A DNA stretch of 64,000 nt from CAVQDV01 sp963711375 (GCA_963711375.1 CAVQDV010000005.1:2728001-2792000); one strand, 5' to 3'. Shown: positions 45,953-55,099, counted from the stretch's first letter. Translations and numbers: made by a program. The notes: a model not told the origin generated them from the sequence alone.

Positions 45953-45990
45953 CCCCTCACCCTAGCCCTCTCCCGCAAGGGGAGAGGGGA
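45953..45990. repeat. dispersed REP-like palindrome, copy 3
   Basis: CCTCACCCTAGCCCTCTCCC followed by GCAAGGGGAGAGGGG, between hemB and the lipoprotein gene. It has the same core as copies 1 and 2. Confidence 0.85.
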
Positions 45991-46002
45991 CAAGACTCAA
46001 AA

Positions 46003-46461
46003 TTAGGAAACGATTTTCCAGCCATGATGAGTGCGGCAAGCACGCCCGTAGGCACTGCGCCAACGACCATCCATACGAACACGAGTTTTATATCGACGGC
46101 AGTAACGACCTTCATAATGATAGGTCTCAACTGGCTCAACAACATAAGTAACACTCGTACGATCATTGGTCCAAGAAGCCTCTTGACCATCTGGCGTATT
46201 CACAATGGCATTTTGCATGTTAATACGATCTTGTTCGTCCATTTGACGTCCAACCATATAACCCACTGTACCACCAACCAAAGCACCAGCAATAATGGCA
46301 GCACCACTACCACGTCCACCGCCAGTCAAAGCGGCTGCCAGTAAACCACCAGTAGCTGCGCCAACAGCCGTTGAACCCGGGGTATTATTTCCAGGGGTAC
46401 AGCCTGCTAAATTAACAGCCAAAACCGAAGCCAAAGCTGTCATCAAAATAATTTTTTTCAT
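46003..46461 (-). CDS. glycine-zipper lipoprotein, 17-kDa surface antigen type
   Basis: 152 residues. The signal peptide ends in a lipobox, NLAGC, so lipidation at the Cys is expected. A glycine-zipper region (residues about 35-70: GAATGGLLAAALTGGG, then AGALVGGTVGYMVG) precedes DRINMQNAI, then a soluble end with RRYKTRVRMDGRWRSAYG and CRTHHGW. This matches the Rickettsia 17-kDa antigen/SlyB-like group of outer-membrane lipoproteins. Function is structural or unknown. Confidence 0.82.
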   Translation of the reverse strand: MKKIILMTALASVLAVNLAGCTPGNNTPGSTAVGAATGGLLAAALTGGGRGSGAAIIAGALVGGTVGYMVGRQMDEQDRINMQNAIVNTPDGQEASWTNDRTSVTYVVEPVETYHYEGRYCRRYKTRVRMDGRWRSAYGRACRTHHGWKIVS

Positions 46462-46767
46462 TTTCCACTCCTAGAGATTTCTAAATAGAGCGCAAATACT
46501 AGCACTCTAGCAGCAGTTTAAGCAACTGGGGGGGAGTACTTGCAGCCCTCAATAAAAGCTTGTAAAAAACTGAAGTGACTGGGATCAGTTTGGATACCAG
46601 GAACTCCTGCAATCTGAAAACCGATAAAATCCAGCAAAAAATTGGTAATTTGAGCATTCATGAAATGCAATCTCTTGATAACGCTTTAAAGCTATGGCTG
46701 AATTTATAGCCCAAGATCCTGCAGCTAACACTCACCTTTTTCTTTTGCCTATTAACCGGGAAGTGTT
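46462..46767 (-). other. gene-poor stretch with possible coding remnants
   Basis: No confident gene. On the minus strand a 47-codon frame opens at ATG 46661 and ends at 46518 (MNAQITNFLLDFIGFQIAGV...). An overlapping second frame reads LAAGSWAINSAIALKRYQEI upstream of it. Neither has a good ribosome site or a recognised family. The pair could be two frames of one decayed gene, truncated near where the insertion sequence entered. Confidence 0.3.
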
Positions 46768-46783
46768 GTACAACTTCAGCGCC
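46768..46783. repeat. target-site duplication, left copy
   Basis: GTACAACTTCAGCGCC directly abuts the left IS end. The identical 16 bases abut the right end at 48546-48561. Confidence 0.88.
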
Positions 46784-46984
46784 TGTTGGAGCCATTTAGA
46801 AATGTCCTCCTCTTAGCCACTTAGAAATGTCCTCTTGAGGCAGGTCATCGCCCATTCTACGACACTTAGTTTTTGGGAGCAAAACTACGTGTTTCCAATG
46901 CAAATGAGCCTCAAAATCCTGTTTTGGGCTCTGGACCTTCTTCCTCAAAAAAATATTTATACTGTTGCTGTATTTAAATGGGCC

Positions 46985-47085
46985 GTCTGTGGGCGAAGGG
47001 AGGGCAAGCTGGTGATAACCTCGTGGAGAATGTATTCCATTATCCATCAGGTTATCACTGGCTTGTCCTCGCTTCGTCCACAGAC
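46985..47085 (+). repeat. large 37-base-arm hairpin inside the IS
   Basis: Arms 46985-47021 and 47049-47085 pair over 37 bases with a 27-base loop. There are 32 Watson-Crick pairs, four G.U wobbles if read as plus-strand RNA, and one mismatch. In minus-strand RNA the wobbles become A/C mismatches, so the plus-strand fold is favoured. It sits just past the transposase stop codon. Confidence 0.8.
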
Positions 47086-47094
47086 ACCTTTTTC

Positions 47095-48405
47095 TTACGA
47101 AATTGAATACTTCAATAAGAGCCTGGCTTGAGGTAAATTTTTAGATGCTGGGATTTTATTTACCACCAGACTTCGCCACGGATGCGATGCACTGGGTTTT
47201 CTGGATTTATTCGCATTTATATTTTTGTCGAAAATCGCATTCAGCTCTTTTTCATCAACCACTTTTGGCCTTTTTTCGTTTCTACTAAATTCTTTGTATT
47301 CCAATTTTTCATTTTTATAGAGAATATCAATTTTGCTATCGAGTGCTTTGCAAACCGTAATAGTCGCTTGCTGAAGTCTTCGTCCTTTTCCTTGGTTTTG
47401 AATTTGATAAATTTTTCCATTGAAAGAAATTTCTAAATTCTTCGTGACTTTCCTTTCTTCTTGCTCGCTCAGAATATAATTTAATTCTTCTGGAGTTCGG
47501 GTATTTGGACTAAATAAGCTTTGCTTTTCTCTCGCTGCTTGTGCAAAGCGTTGATTGTGCTTTTTCCTGTATTTTTCTTCTAGAAATTTATTTGCAGCAT
47601 CAATGTCACTGATATTTTCTAAACGTAATTCCTTCGTCAGTCGATCCTGTAGGGTTTTATTGGCACGTTCTACTCGACCTTTTGCTTGTGGCGAGCGCGC
47701 GTTAATAAGATCTATCCTCAATTCTTCACAGGCGCGTCCAAACTGCGTTTGCGCTTCTGGATCATCGCATTGATTCACTCGAAATATTCCGTGGCGATCA
47801 CTATAAAAACCCAACGGGATTCCGTACTTTTCAATGGTATGCAAAAGACCCCGAAAATACGCGAAAGTCGTCTCCGTTTTTTCAAAGTGCAAATACAAAA
47901 TTTCACTCGTGGCATCATCGATAAAAACAATTAAGCAGCATTTTGGTCCTCGACTTTCGAACCAATCGTGCGGCGAGCCATCAATTTGAATTAATTCGCC
48001 AAAGCAAGCTCGTCGTTCTCTTTGTTGATGGATAGTTTTTATTTTTTGTCGGGCAGGCTTCCAATAACCTTCTTCAATTAGCAAAAGACGCAGAGTTTCT
48101 TTGCCAATTTTAATTTGATTTTTTTCCAATAATATCTCAGCCATGAAGGTTGGGCCAAACCCCAAATAAGCACTGGATGCTAGCCCAATTATTTGCGATC
48201 GCGTGGACTCCGGTATTCTGCGATTACTCATCTTGCCTCGACCTTTATGGAGTAAACCTTTGCTTTCTTCCTGCCTATAGGCTTTGCATAGCCGCCTTAT
48301 TTGGCGCGTACTCAAAGCCAATTTCTTCGCCGCTTGCGTTTGTTTTAGCGACCCTTCGCAGGTACCTTGAATCACCCTATCTCGTTCAATATCTTTTTGA
48401 CTCAT
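47095..48405 (-). CDS. DDE transposase of the IS1202-like element
   Basis: 436 residues from ATG 48405 (GGGGGA upstream); the open frame extends 26 codons further into the IS end. An N-terminal helix-turn-helix (KQTQAAKKLALSTRQIRRLCKAY) is followed by an rve-type catalytic core. Candidate acids are Asp in QIDGSPHDWFE, Asp in VFIDDATSE and Glu in QAKGRVERANKTLQD. The frame is intact, so the element may still be active. Confidence 0.9.
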   Translation of the reverse strand: MSQKDIERDRVIQGTCEGSLKQTQAAKKLALSTRQIRRLCKAYRQEESKGLLHKGRGKMSNRRIPESTRSQIIGLASSAYLGFGPTFMAEILLEKNQIKIGKETLRLLLIEEGYWKPARQKIKTIHQQRERRACFGELIQIDGSPHDWFESRGPKCCLIVFIDDATSEILYLHFEKTETTFAYFRGLLHTIEKYGIPLGFYSDRHGIFRVNQCDDPEAQTQFGRACEELRIDLINARSPQAKGRVERANKTLQDRLTKELRLENISDIDAANKFLEEKYRKKHNQRFAQAAREKQSLFSPNTRTPEELNYILSEQEERKVTKNLEISFNGKIYQIQNQGKGRRLQQATITVCKALDSKIDILYKNEKLEYKEFSRNEKRPKVVDEKELNAIFDKNINANKSRKPSASHPWRSLVVNKIPASKNLPQARLLLKYSIS

Positions 48406-48545
48406 TAGCAATCGTCCCCCTGAGTTCATGTTCGGCCTCCTACCGTTTGCTACCTGAGAACTACGATAACATCGCTTCCACAAGTGGCTTTTTAAGGGGA
48501 CATTTCTAAATGGCTGGAAGAGGACATTTCTACTTGGCCGCTACA

Positions 48546-48561
48546 GTACAACTTCAGCGCC
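48546..48561. repeat. target-site duplication, right copy
   Basis: GTACAACTTCAGCGCC, identical to 46768-46783. Removing the IS and one copy would restore a 16-base original site upstream of the Mpo1-like gene. Confidence 0.88.
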
Positions 48562-48615
48562 TTGACATTCTAAGGCACCTATCACAGACTGGAAGGACTG
48601 CTACAAGGAGGATTT

Positions 48616-49095
48616 ATGCAAACGTTTCAAGAACAGTATTCGGCCTACCAAACTTCTCACCAATCTTCAACCAGCAAAATGCTGCACCTTATTGGTGTCC
48701 CAGCCATGATTTTTGGGCTTTTGATGTTTACTAATTGGATCAGCGTCGATTTCGCGACAAAAATGCAAATTAGCTTTGCGTTTCTGCTTGTCGTTGCCTG
48801 CTGCGCCTATTATTTTATGATTGATATGAAACTGGCAATAGTAGCCACTGTGTTTTATATCATTCTCGCACTTATTGCCGCTTTCATTGCGGGCCCAACG
48901 CCTAGCTTCATGAAATTAGTTGTGGTGGTGATTTTAGTCGGTGGTGGTTTTGGCGCACAATATTTTGGCCACAGCATGGATAAAACTCAGCCTGCCAGCA
49001 AGAGTAATTTAATGGTGATCCCCATGATCCCCTTATTTTTTCTGTATGATTTAATGGAAAAGACTGGTCTTAAATCAATGCTGTTTAAAAATTAA
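48616..49095 (+). CDS. Mpo1-like (DUF962) membrane protein
   Basis: 159 residues with about four hydrophobic helices. The N-terminal YQTSHQSSTSKMLHLIGVPAMIFG matches the conserved His-containing block of the YGL010w/Mpo1 family. Yeast Mpo1 is an Fe-dependent 2-hydroxy fatty acid dioxygenase; the bacterial role is not established. AAGGAGG stands just before the ATG. The IS lies about 70 bases upstream and may have separated the gene from its original promoter. It converges on truB with 21 bases of overlap. Confidence 0.8.
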   Translation: MQTFQEQYSAYQTSHQSSTSKMLHLIGVPAMIFGLLMFTNWISVDFATKMQISFAFLLVVACCAYYFMIDMKLAIVATVFYIILALIAAFIAGPTPSFMKLVVVVILVGGGFGAQYFGHSMDKTQPASKSNLMVIPMIPLFFLYDLMEKTGLKSMLFKN

Positions 49096-49995
49096 TTTCC
49101 GGGGTAGCAATATTTGATTTTCGTCAATTTCGGCTATCCCATAAAATTCCGCATCCTCATTAAATAGTTGTACAACACCAATCCGCGGGTCTTCGACCCG
49201 CAGCGATTGGCCATGCGATAATTTCTTTATCATTTCATCACTCACCGATAATTTAGGAAAATGGCTGACCATCACTTCGGGTGATAAAAGAAATCGATCT
49301 AAAGCTTGCACATCATCTGGATTATAATTTATTTTAAGCATTTCTAAATCCATCATTTTATCCGGAGAAAATTGATCCACTTCAGTTCGACGTAAATTAG
49401 CGACATGAGCACCACAACCCAAGCTCGCCCCAAAATCATCAATCAAAGAACGAATATAAGTTCCCTTCGAGCAGTGCACCGATAAGGTAATGATAGGCGC
49501 ATGATAAGACAAAATCTTAATGTCGAAAATAGTCACGCGGCGTTCTTTTCGCGGTACTTCTATTCCCTGACGCGCCAATTTATACAAAGGTTGGCCCTGA
49601 TGTTTTAATGCAGAAAACATCGAAGGAACTTGCGTAATTTCGCCGCGGAATCCTTCGAATAAATCATTAATTTTTGAAACGGTTAAATCCATGGGTATTG
49701 GTTTAGATTCGATAACATCACCTTCGGCATCTTGCGTGGAAGTGCGCTCACCCAATTTTGCCTCCACCTCATATTTTTTTTCAGAGTCTAATAAATACTG
49801 GGAAAATTTTGTAGCCTGCCCCAGTGCAATTGGCAACATGCCAGAAGCCAAGGGGTCCAAAGTCCCCATATGCCCAGCTTTTTGCGCATGAAATAAATGT
49901 TTTACTTTTTGAAGGGCATGGTTTGAACTCATACCCTGCGGCTTATCTAATAAAATCAGCCCGTCTACATTACGTCGGATTATTTTCGTCATCAT
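49075..49995 (-). CDS. truB: tRNA pseudouridine-55 synthase
   Basis: 306 residues. GLILLDKPQGMSSN, the catalytic Asp motif GHMGTLDPLASGMLP, and CSKGTYIRSLIDDFG are diagnostic. A PUA-like C-terminal domain follows. It modifies U55 in the T loop of most tRNAs. Its start overlaps rbfA by 26 bases; it is the last gene of the nusA-infB operon. Confidence 0.96.
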   Translation of the reverse strand: MMTKIIRRNVDGLILLDKPQGMSSNHALQKVKHLFHAQKAGHMGTLDPLASGMLPIALGQATKFSQYLLDSEKKYEVEAKLGERTSTQDAEGDVIESKPIPMDLTVSKINDLFEGFRGEITQVPSMFSALKHQGQPLYKLARQGIEVPRKERRVTIFDIKILSYHAPIITLSVHCSKGTYIRSLIDDFGASLGCGAHVANLRRTEVDQFSPDKMMDLEMLKINYNPDDVQALDRFLLSPEVMVSHFPKLSVSDEMIKKLSHGQSLRVEDPRIGVVQLFNEDAEFYGIAEIDENQILLPRKLIFKQH

Positions 49996-50350
49996 TTTCT
50001 GATTTTTTATCTATTTCCGTGAGTAATTCCGAAATTCGCTCAGCGGAATCGAGGGTTTTATCGTAAATAAAATCCAAGCGAGGCATATAGCGAAGTTGAA
50101 CTTCCTGTGCAATTTGCGCTCGGAAAAAGCCTGTGGCTTTTTTTAAAGATTGCTTTACTTCGACTAATTCGCTGGTTTTATCGAGCAAAGTAAAATACAC
50201 GCGCGCCAATTTTAAATCGGGGGATACATCCACGCCAGTAATGGATAAGGCTTTTAAGCGCGGATCTTGCGTATGCCTTGCTAATAATAATACCAAAGCA
50301 TGCTGAATAACTTCGGCAACTTGGCTAGGACGTTTCGTTGATTTCGGCAT
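49970..50350 (-). CDS. rbfA: ribosome-binding factor A
   Basis: 126 residues from ATG 50350 (GGGAG five bases upstream); an in-frame GTG five codons earlier is less likely. The KH-type fold pattern VAEVIQHALVLLLARHTQDPRL...VTGVDVSPDLKLARVYFTLL is typical. It acts in late maturation of the 30S subunit. It lies 38 bases after infB. Confidence 0.93.
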   Translation of the reverse strand: MPKSTKRPSQVAEVIQHALVLLLARHTQDPRLKALSITGVDVSPDLKLARVYFTLLDKTSELVEVKQSLKKATGFFRAQIAQEVQLRYMPRLDFIYDKTLDSAERISELLTEIDKKSENDDENNPT

Positions 50351-50388
50351 TTTTCTCCCGAGCACCTGCTTAAGCGGAAACTCCTGAA

Positions 50389-52851
50389 TTAAAGTGTTCG
50401 TACTACGCTAATTTTCTCGTAAACTTCGATTTGGTCGCCAGGCTTCACATCATTGTAATTTTTCACGCCAATTCCGCATTCCACGCCACTGCGCACTTCA
50501 TTGACATCGTCTTTAAATCGACGTAAAGATTCCAATTCACCTTCAAAAATAACCACATTTTCACGTAAAACACGAATCGGTAACTTACGTTTAACTGTTC
50601 CTTCCAGCACCATACAACCCGCAATCGCACCCAATTTTGAAGAACGGAAAACATCGCGCACCTGTGCGAGACCCACAATTTTTTCTTCCCACATCGGTTT
50701 CAGCATACCCGTTAAGGCCGCTTTCACTTGATCCAATAATTCGTAAATAATGCTGTAATAATGCAAATCAACGCCTTCACGCTCAACTAAAGTCCGAGCT
50801 GAATTATCGGCACGAACATTAAATCCAATCACAATGGCATTAGAAGCTAAGGCTAAATTAATATCAGACTCGGTAATTCCGCCGACACCACTCGCGACAA
50901 TATTCACTTTCACTTCGCTTGTCGATAATTTCAAAAGAGAATCTGTGATGGCTTCGACAGAACCCTGAACATCCGCTTTTAACAGAATATTCAATATTGC
51001 CTGTTTACCTAAATTACCTTCTTCCGACATTTGACCATAGAAGGATTCCAATTTAGCGGTGTGTTGTTTCGCCAAACGCACTTCACGATATTTGCCTTGA
51101 CGAAATTGCGCAATTTCTCGAGCTTTTTTCTCATCTTTGACAACCACTAAATCATCGCCTGCGGCTGGAGTTCCAGAAAGGCCTAAAATTTCCACAGGAA
51201 TTGAAGGGCCAGCCGAATCCGTTGGGGAACCATTATCCCCAATCATCGCACGCACACGGCCATATTCACGACCAACTAAAACAATATCACCACGACGTAA
51301 TTCACCTGAAGTAATCAGCACAGAAGAAACCGGACCACGACCTTTATCCAATCGAGATTCAATCACCATTCCACGAGCAGGACCTGTAGCAACTGCTCTT
51401 AATTCCATCACTTCTGCTTGCAACAAAATACTGTCAAGCAAGGCATCCACACCTTGACCTGTTTTTGCCGAGATATTTTGGAAAATGGTATCGCCGCCCC
51501 AATCTTCGGCAATAACGCTTTGTTGGGATAATTCCATTTTTACGCGTTCTGGATCCACGCCATGTTTGTCCATTTTATTAACCGCAACAACAATCGGCAC
51601 ATTAGCCGCTTTAGCATGTTTAATGGCTTCAATGGTTTGTGGTTTCACGCCGTCATCTGCCGCAACGACTAATACCACAATATCCGTCACTTGCGCACCA
51701 CGGGCACGCATCGCTGTAAACGCTTCATGGCCAGGAGTGTCCAGAAAAGTAATAATGCCTTTTGCGGTTTCTACGTGATAAGCACCAATATGCTGGGTAA
51801 TACCACCAGCTTCTGTGCTCGTGACTTTTGTTCGGCGAATATAGTCTAAAAGTGAGGTTTTACCATGATCCACATGTCCCATAATGGTAACCACAGGAGC
51901 TCTTGGTTGTTTTGCCGCTTCATCATGTTCGATAGAAATAGCCAGCGCATCTTCTAAGGCATTTTCTTTTAGAATTTTCGCTTTATGCCCCATTTCTTCA
52001 ACTAACAAAACTGCCGTTTCTTGATCGATAGTTTGATTAATGGTCGCAATCACGCCCATCTTCAGCATGACTTTAATTAATTCTGCCGCTTTTACCGACA
52101 TTTTCTGAGCTAATTCTGCTACCGTGATCGATTCTGGAATGGCTACTTCGTGAACTATTGGTGCCGTTGGTCGCTCAAAACCTTGTTCTAATTTGGTGCG
52201 TGCAAAAACAGGCGCTTTCGATTCTTTGGTTTTTTTCTTACGTTTAAAAATTGATTTATCGCTAATATGTAATTCTTCACGATCTTCTTCAACACGCACT
52301 TCGCGCTGACGTTTCTCACGACGGAATTTTTTGGAGGATTTTTTTCCTTTCCCATCTTCATCTTCAGTTTCGACAGGGGGCGCTTTAGGCGGTGTTTCCA
52401 AGCGCAATTCTGCCTCGGCATTATAAACTTCCGGTACTTCTACAGGGGATTCAATTTTTTTATCTTCAGGTGTTTCTACTACCGAAGTTTGTACCTTTGG
52501 CATTTCTGCGACTGAAGGAGCTGGCACTGGCTCAAGGAGAACTTCTGCTTCTGGCTCGACGTCCGTCGGTTTCACATAGGTTCTTTTTTGGCGGAATTCA
52601 ACATTAACGCTTTTTTTACCTTGTTTTACGACGCCAACACTTTTTCGCTTGAGCGTAATTTTCGAGAGAGGGGCTTTTTCAGCTGAGGCCTGATGTTGTT
52701 TTAAGTGCAATAATAATTTGCGCTTTTCCTCATCCGAAATAACATCCTTAGTGCTCGACACAGAAACACCAGCTTCTTGCAATTGTTTCAGCAAGAGATC
52801 TGGCGCAGTATGCACCAATTTCGCAAATTCATTTATGCTCACATCTGCCAT
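50389..52851 (-). CDS. infB: translation initiation factor IF-2
   Basis: 820 residues. The N-terminal IF2_N-type domain (DVSINEFAKLVHTAPDLLLKQL) is followed by a charged linker to about residue 230, a second N-domain repeat, and the G domain. G1 is MGHVDHGKTSLLD, G3 is DTPGHEAF, and G4 is NKMDK. C-terminal domains bind initiator tRNA. It lies 25 bases after nusA on the same strand, and its partner initiator tRNA is encoded at the head of this same operon. Confidence 0.97.
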   Translation of the reverse strand: MADVSINEFAKLVHTAPDLLLKQLQEAGVSVSSTKDVISDEEKRKLLLHLKQHQASAEKAPLSKITLKRKSVGVVKQGKKSVNVEFRQKRTYVKPTDVEPEAEVLLEPVPAPSVAEMPKVQTSVVETPEDKKIESPVEVPEVYNAEAELRLETPPKAPPVETEDEDGKGKKSSKKFRREKRQREVRVEEDREELHISDKSIFKRKKKTKESKAPVFARTKLEQGFERPTAPIVHEVAIPESITVAELAQKMSVKAAELIKVMLKMGVIATINQTIDQETAVLLVEEMGHKAKILKENALEDALAISIEHDEAAKQPRAPVVTIMGHVDHGKTSLLDYIRRTKVTSTEAGGITQHIGAYHVETAKGIITFLDTPGHEAFTAMRARGAQVTDIVVLVVAADDGVKPQTIEAIKHAKAANVPIVVAVNKMDKHGVDPERVKMELSQQSVIAEDWGGDTIFQNISAKTGQGVDALLDSILLQAEVMELRAVATGPARGMVIESRLDKGRGPVSSVLITSGELRRGDIVLVGREYGRVRAMIGDNGSPTDSAGPSIPVEILGLSGTPAAGDDLVVVKDEKKAREIAQFRQGKYREVRLAKQHTAKLESFYGQMSEEGNLGKQAILNILLKADVQGSVEAITDSLLKLSTSEVKVNIVASGVGGITESDINLALASNAIVIGFNVRADNSARTLVEREGVDLHYYSIIYELLDQVKAALTGMLKPMWEEKIVGLAQVRDVFRSSKLGAIAGCMVLEGTVKRKLPIRVLRENVVIFEGELESLRRFKDDVNEVRSGVECGIGVKNYNDVKPGDQIEVYEKISVVRTL

Positions 52852-52876
52852 TTTTAATAGCCCCTAATTTAAAATA

Positions 52877-54369
52877 TTATTCCTCGGCAAACCAAGGTGC
52901 GCGAGCTTCCATGATTAATTTAGCCGCGAGTTCTTCGTCAATTCCGAGAATTTCAACTAATTCATCTACGGCAAATTCAGCTAAATCTTCTTGAGTGCCA
53001 ACGCCATTATTTGTTAATTGCTGTGCCAAATCTGGTGTCATACTAGCTAATGCTAATAAATCCGCAGCAGGTGCACCCTCTTGCTTACCTTCTTGATTCG
53101 CAATTTCCTGAGTTAATAAATAATCGCTCGCACGCCGTTGTAATTCATCGGCCACATCTTCATCAAATTCTTCAACTGCATGCAGCTCTTCCTTAGGCAC
53201 ATAAGCAATTTCTTCGAGACTGGTGAAACCTTCGGAAACTAAAACATCTGCAATATCTTCGTCTACGTCTAATTTGTCCATAAATTCTTGCTTATGCGCG
53301 AGGCTTTCATTTTCATGTTTTTTCGACATGTCCGCTTCGCTCATGACATTTAAATTCCAACCCGTTAATTCACTCGCTAAACGAATATTTTGCCCTGAAC
53401 GTCCAATCGCCTGGGATAATTGCGACTCATCAACGGAAATATCCATCGAATGAGATTCTTCATCGACCACTATCGAACTTACTTCAGCTGGTGCCATGGC
53501 ATTAATTACTAATTGCGCTGGATTATCATCCCATAACACAATATCAATGCGCTCACCGCCTAATTCATTCGACACGGCTTGTACGCGTGAACCACGCATA
53601 CCCACACAAGCACCGATGGGATCAATGCGACCATCATTCGTTTTAACCGCAATTTTCGCACGCGAACCAGGATCACGAGCGGCGGCTTTAATTTCGATCA
53701 CTTCTTCGCCAATTTCTGGAACTTCAATTTTAAATAATTCAACGAGCATTTTCGGACGCGTACGGCTTAATAATAATTGCGGCCCGCGACGATCATCACG
53801 CACATCAAATAAATAGGCACGAATACGATCATTGGTACGAAACGCCTCACGTGGAATCATTTCTTCACGCAATAAAATACCTTCTGCATTTTCGCCCATA
53901 TCGAGCGTTACCGAATCGCGTGTAACTTTTTTCACAACACCAATAATTAATTGACCGATTCGATGCGTATATTGTCGAGCAATTTTCGCACGTTCGGCTT
54001 CACGCACTTTTTGTATAATCACTTGCTTGGCGTGCTGAGCATCAATTCGACCACCAATTTCTTCGGATTCAAAGGTTCTTCGATTACATCACCAATTTCT
54101 AATTCGGGATCGATTTCATGGGCTTTTACCAAGGTAATATTGCGTTCGGGATCGAATTCTTCATCCGTCTCAGCTAACACATGCCAACAACGAAAGGTTT
54201 CATAATCTCCCGTTTTACGATCAATCGCAACGCGCATCGACGCCGTCTCGGAAAGACGATTCGCCGCCACAGTCGCCAGCGCCGCTTCCATAGCCTGGAA
54301 GATATCTTCTTCCGGAACACCGCGTTCGTTAGAGATAGATGTTACCAACAATAAAATGTCTTTATTCAT
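52877..54369 (-). CDS. nusA: transcription factor NusA, interrupted by an apparent one-base deletion
   Basis: The N-terminal 108 or so residues (MNKDILLLVTSISNERGVPEEDIFQAMEAAL to VIEEPLNPKK) are in one frame, which then ends at 54019. The rest is in another frame: DAQHAKQVIIQKVREAERAK, then S1, two KH domains (GACVGMRGSRVQAV, AIGRSGQNIRLA) and C-terminal acidic repeats. The switch is near 54060, at AAGAAATTGGTGG, where one extra T would restore FGGRIDAQ. The span is 1493 bases, one short of whole codons; repaired, NusA would have 497 residues, normal size. As the sequence stands, it is read as two ORFs (54369-54019 and 54022-52877). Confidence 0.9.
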
Positions 54370-54378
54370 TAGCTGTCC

Positions 54379-54834
54379 TCAAATCTCCGCCACTAAATGG
54401 GCTTTATCAATGTCACCAAAATCAATCGTTACCGATTGTTCACCTTCACTTAAACAGATCGTTTCACCGACCACAGTTTCAATTACGCCACTATAATTTC
54501 GTCGATTATCTTCACGCGGCGTCTTTAAACGAACCTTTGCTTTTTTGCCAACGAAGCGTTCAAAATGCGCTAACTTAAATAAACGACGTTCTAAACCGGG
54601 CGACGACACTTCAAGCGAATACGATCCCGCGATGGGATCTTCTACATCCAAAACCGCGCTAATTTGGCGGCTAACCTGCGCGCAGGCATCTAATGGAACT
54701 CCGTGCTCGCCATCAATATAGATACGAAGCAAAGCGCCCTCTCGGCGTTTGAAATATTCCAGCCCAACAAATTCGAAGCCCACGGCCAAAACCGCAGGTT
54801 CAATAATCGCTTCTAGTGCCGTGTGTTGCGCCAT
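54379..54834 (-). CDS. rimP: ribosome maturation factor RimP
   Basis: 151 residues from ATG 54834 (an in-frame extension to 54876 runs into the terminator and is rejected). LEAIIEPAVLAVGFEFVGLEY, the DACAQVSRQISAVLDVEDPI segment and SLEVSSPGLERRLF are the family blocks. It is needed for 30S maturation. No good Shine-Dalgarno is visible. It lies between the tRNA terminator and nusA, as in E. coli. Confidence 0.94.
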   Translation of the reverse strand: MAQHTALEAIIEPAVLAVGFEFVGLEYFKRREGALLRIYIDGEHGVPLDACAQVSRQISAVLDVEDPIAGSYSLEVSSPGLERRLFKLAHFERFVGKKAKVRLKTPREDNRRNYSGVIETVVGETICLSEGEQSVTIDFGDIDKAHLVAEI

Positions 54835-54847
54835 ATCACTCAAATAA

Positions 54848-54868
54848 TAAAAAAGGGCCCAAGGCCCT
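54848..54868 (-). terminator. intrinsic terminator/attenuator between the initiator tRNA and rimP
   Basis: On the minus strand AGGGCC, a three-base loop, GGCCCT, then a run of six T. It lies about 20 bases after the tRNA 3' end and 14 bases before the rimP ATG. It would end most tRNA transcripts and let a fraction read into the operon. Confidence 0.8.
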
Positions 54869-54887
54869 CCATACATAACAAAAATTT

Positions 54888-54964
<77 letters not shown>

Positions 54965-54982
54965 TCGTTCTAAGCGACGTAT

Positions 54983-55009
54983 ATTATAGAGGATCTTCTG
55001 AAAACTCAA
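54983..55009 (-). promoter_or_regulatory. promoter of the initiator tRNA/nusA operon
   Basis: On the minus strand TTGAGT (55009-55004), a 15-base spacer and a perfect TATAAT (54988-54983), about 19 bases from the tRNA 5' end. Confidence 0.55.
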
Positions 55010-55040
55010 GCCTTATTTTTCCCTTATTAAGATCATCCTA

Positions 55041-55099
55041 AGGGGGTGGAGGAGCAAGCCTCTTCCATCAAGCCGAGGGCTGAGTTATTCTTACCCCCT
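55041..55099 (+). promoter_or_regulatory. structured leader of leuS (possible three-way junction)
   Basis: AGGGGGT (55041-55047) pairs with ACCCCCT (55093-55099), extendable by two G.U pairs. It encloses two small hairpins, GAGG/CCTC (55049-55062) and AGCC/GGCT (55071-55081). It ends 25 bases before the leuS ATG. It does not match a riboswitch class I can name. Confidence 0.35.

Larger units (their letters stand above)
46784..48545 (-). mobile_element. complete insertion sequence, IS1202-like (ISTde1 subgroup candidate)
   Basis: 1762 bases with TGT...ACA tips. Each end holds two copies of a ~19-base motif, GCCAYTTAGAAATGTCCTC or close variants. They lie at 46791-46809 and 46816-46834 on the left, and 48538-48520 and 48514-48496 on the right. 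The outer copy is exactly seven bases from each tip. A 16-base direct repeat flanks the element. It carries one DDE transposase gene. From memory, the IS1202 family makes unusually long target duplications, with a 15-18-base class around ISTde1, which fits. A database comparison was not possible. Confidence 0.82.

Noticed and set aside
45904..45993. 30-residue N-terminal extension of HemB
   Set aside because: It is the REP-like palindrome read as protein. ATG 45903 has a good ribosome site and gives a normal HemB.
46835..47131. 98-residue plus-strand ORF inside the IS
   Set aside because: It spans the 37-base-arm hairpin and the transposase 3' end, has no ribosome site or family match, and is best explained by the repeat.
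51160..51185. Possible palindromic insertion in infB (GGAGTTCCAG)
   Set aside because: It shares only about ten bases with the ankyrin-gene palindrome and lacks the second arm. It is ordinary IF-2 coding sequence.
54010..54080. Programmed ribosomal frameshifting in nusA
   Set aside because: No slippery heptamer fits at AAG AAA TTG and no stimulatory hairpin is evident. sucC and sucD have unrelated sequences at their shifts. A sequence error or mutation is simpler.
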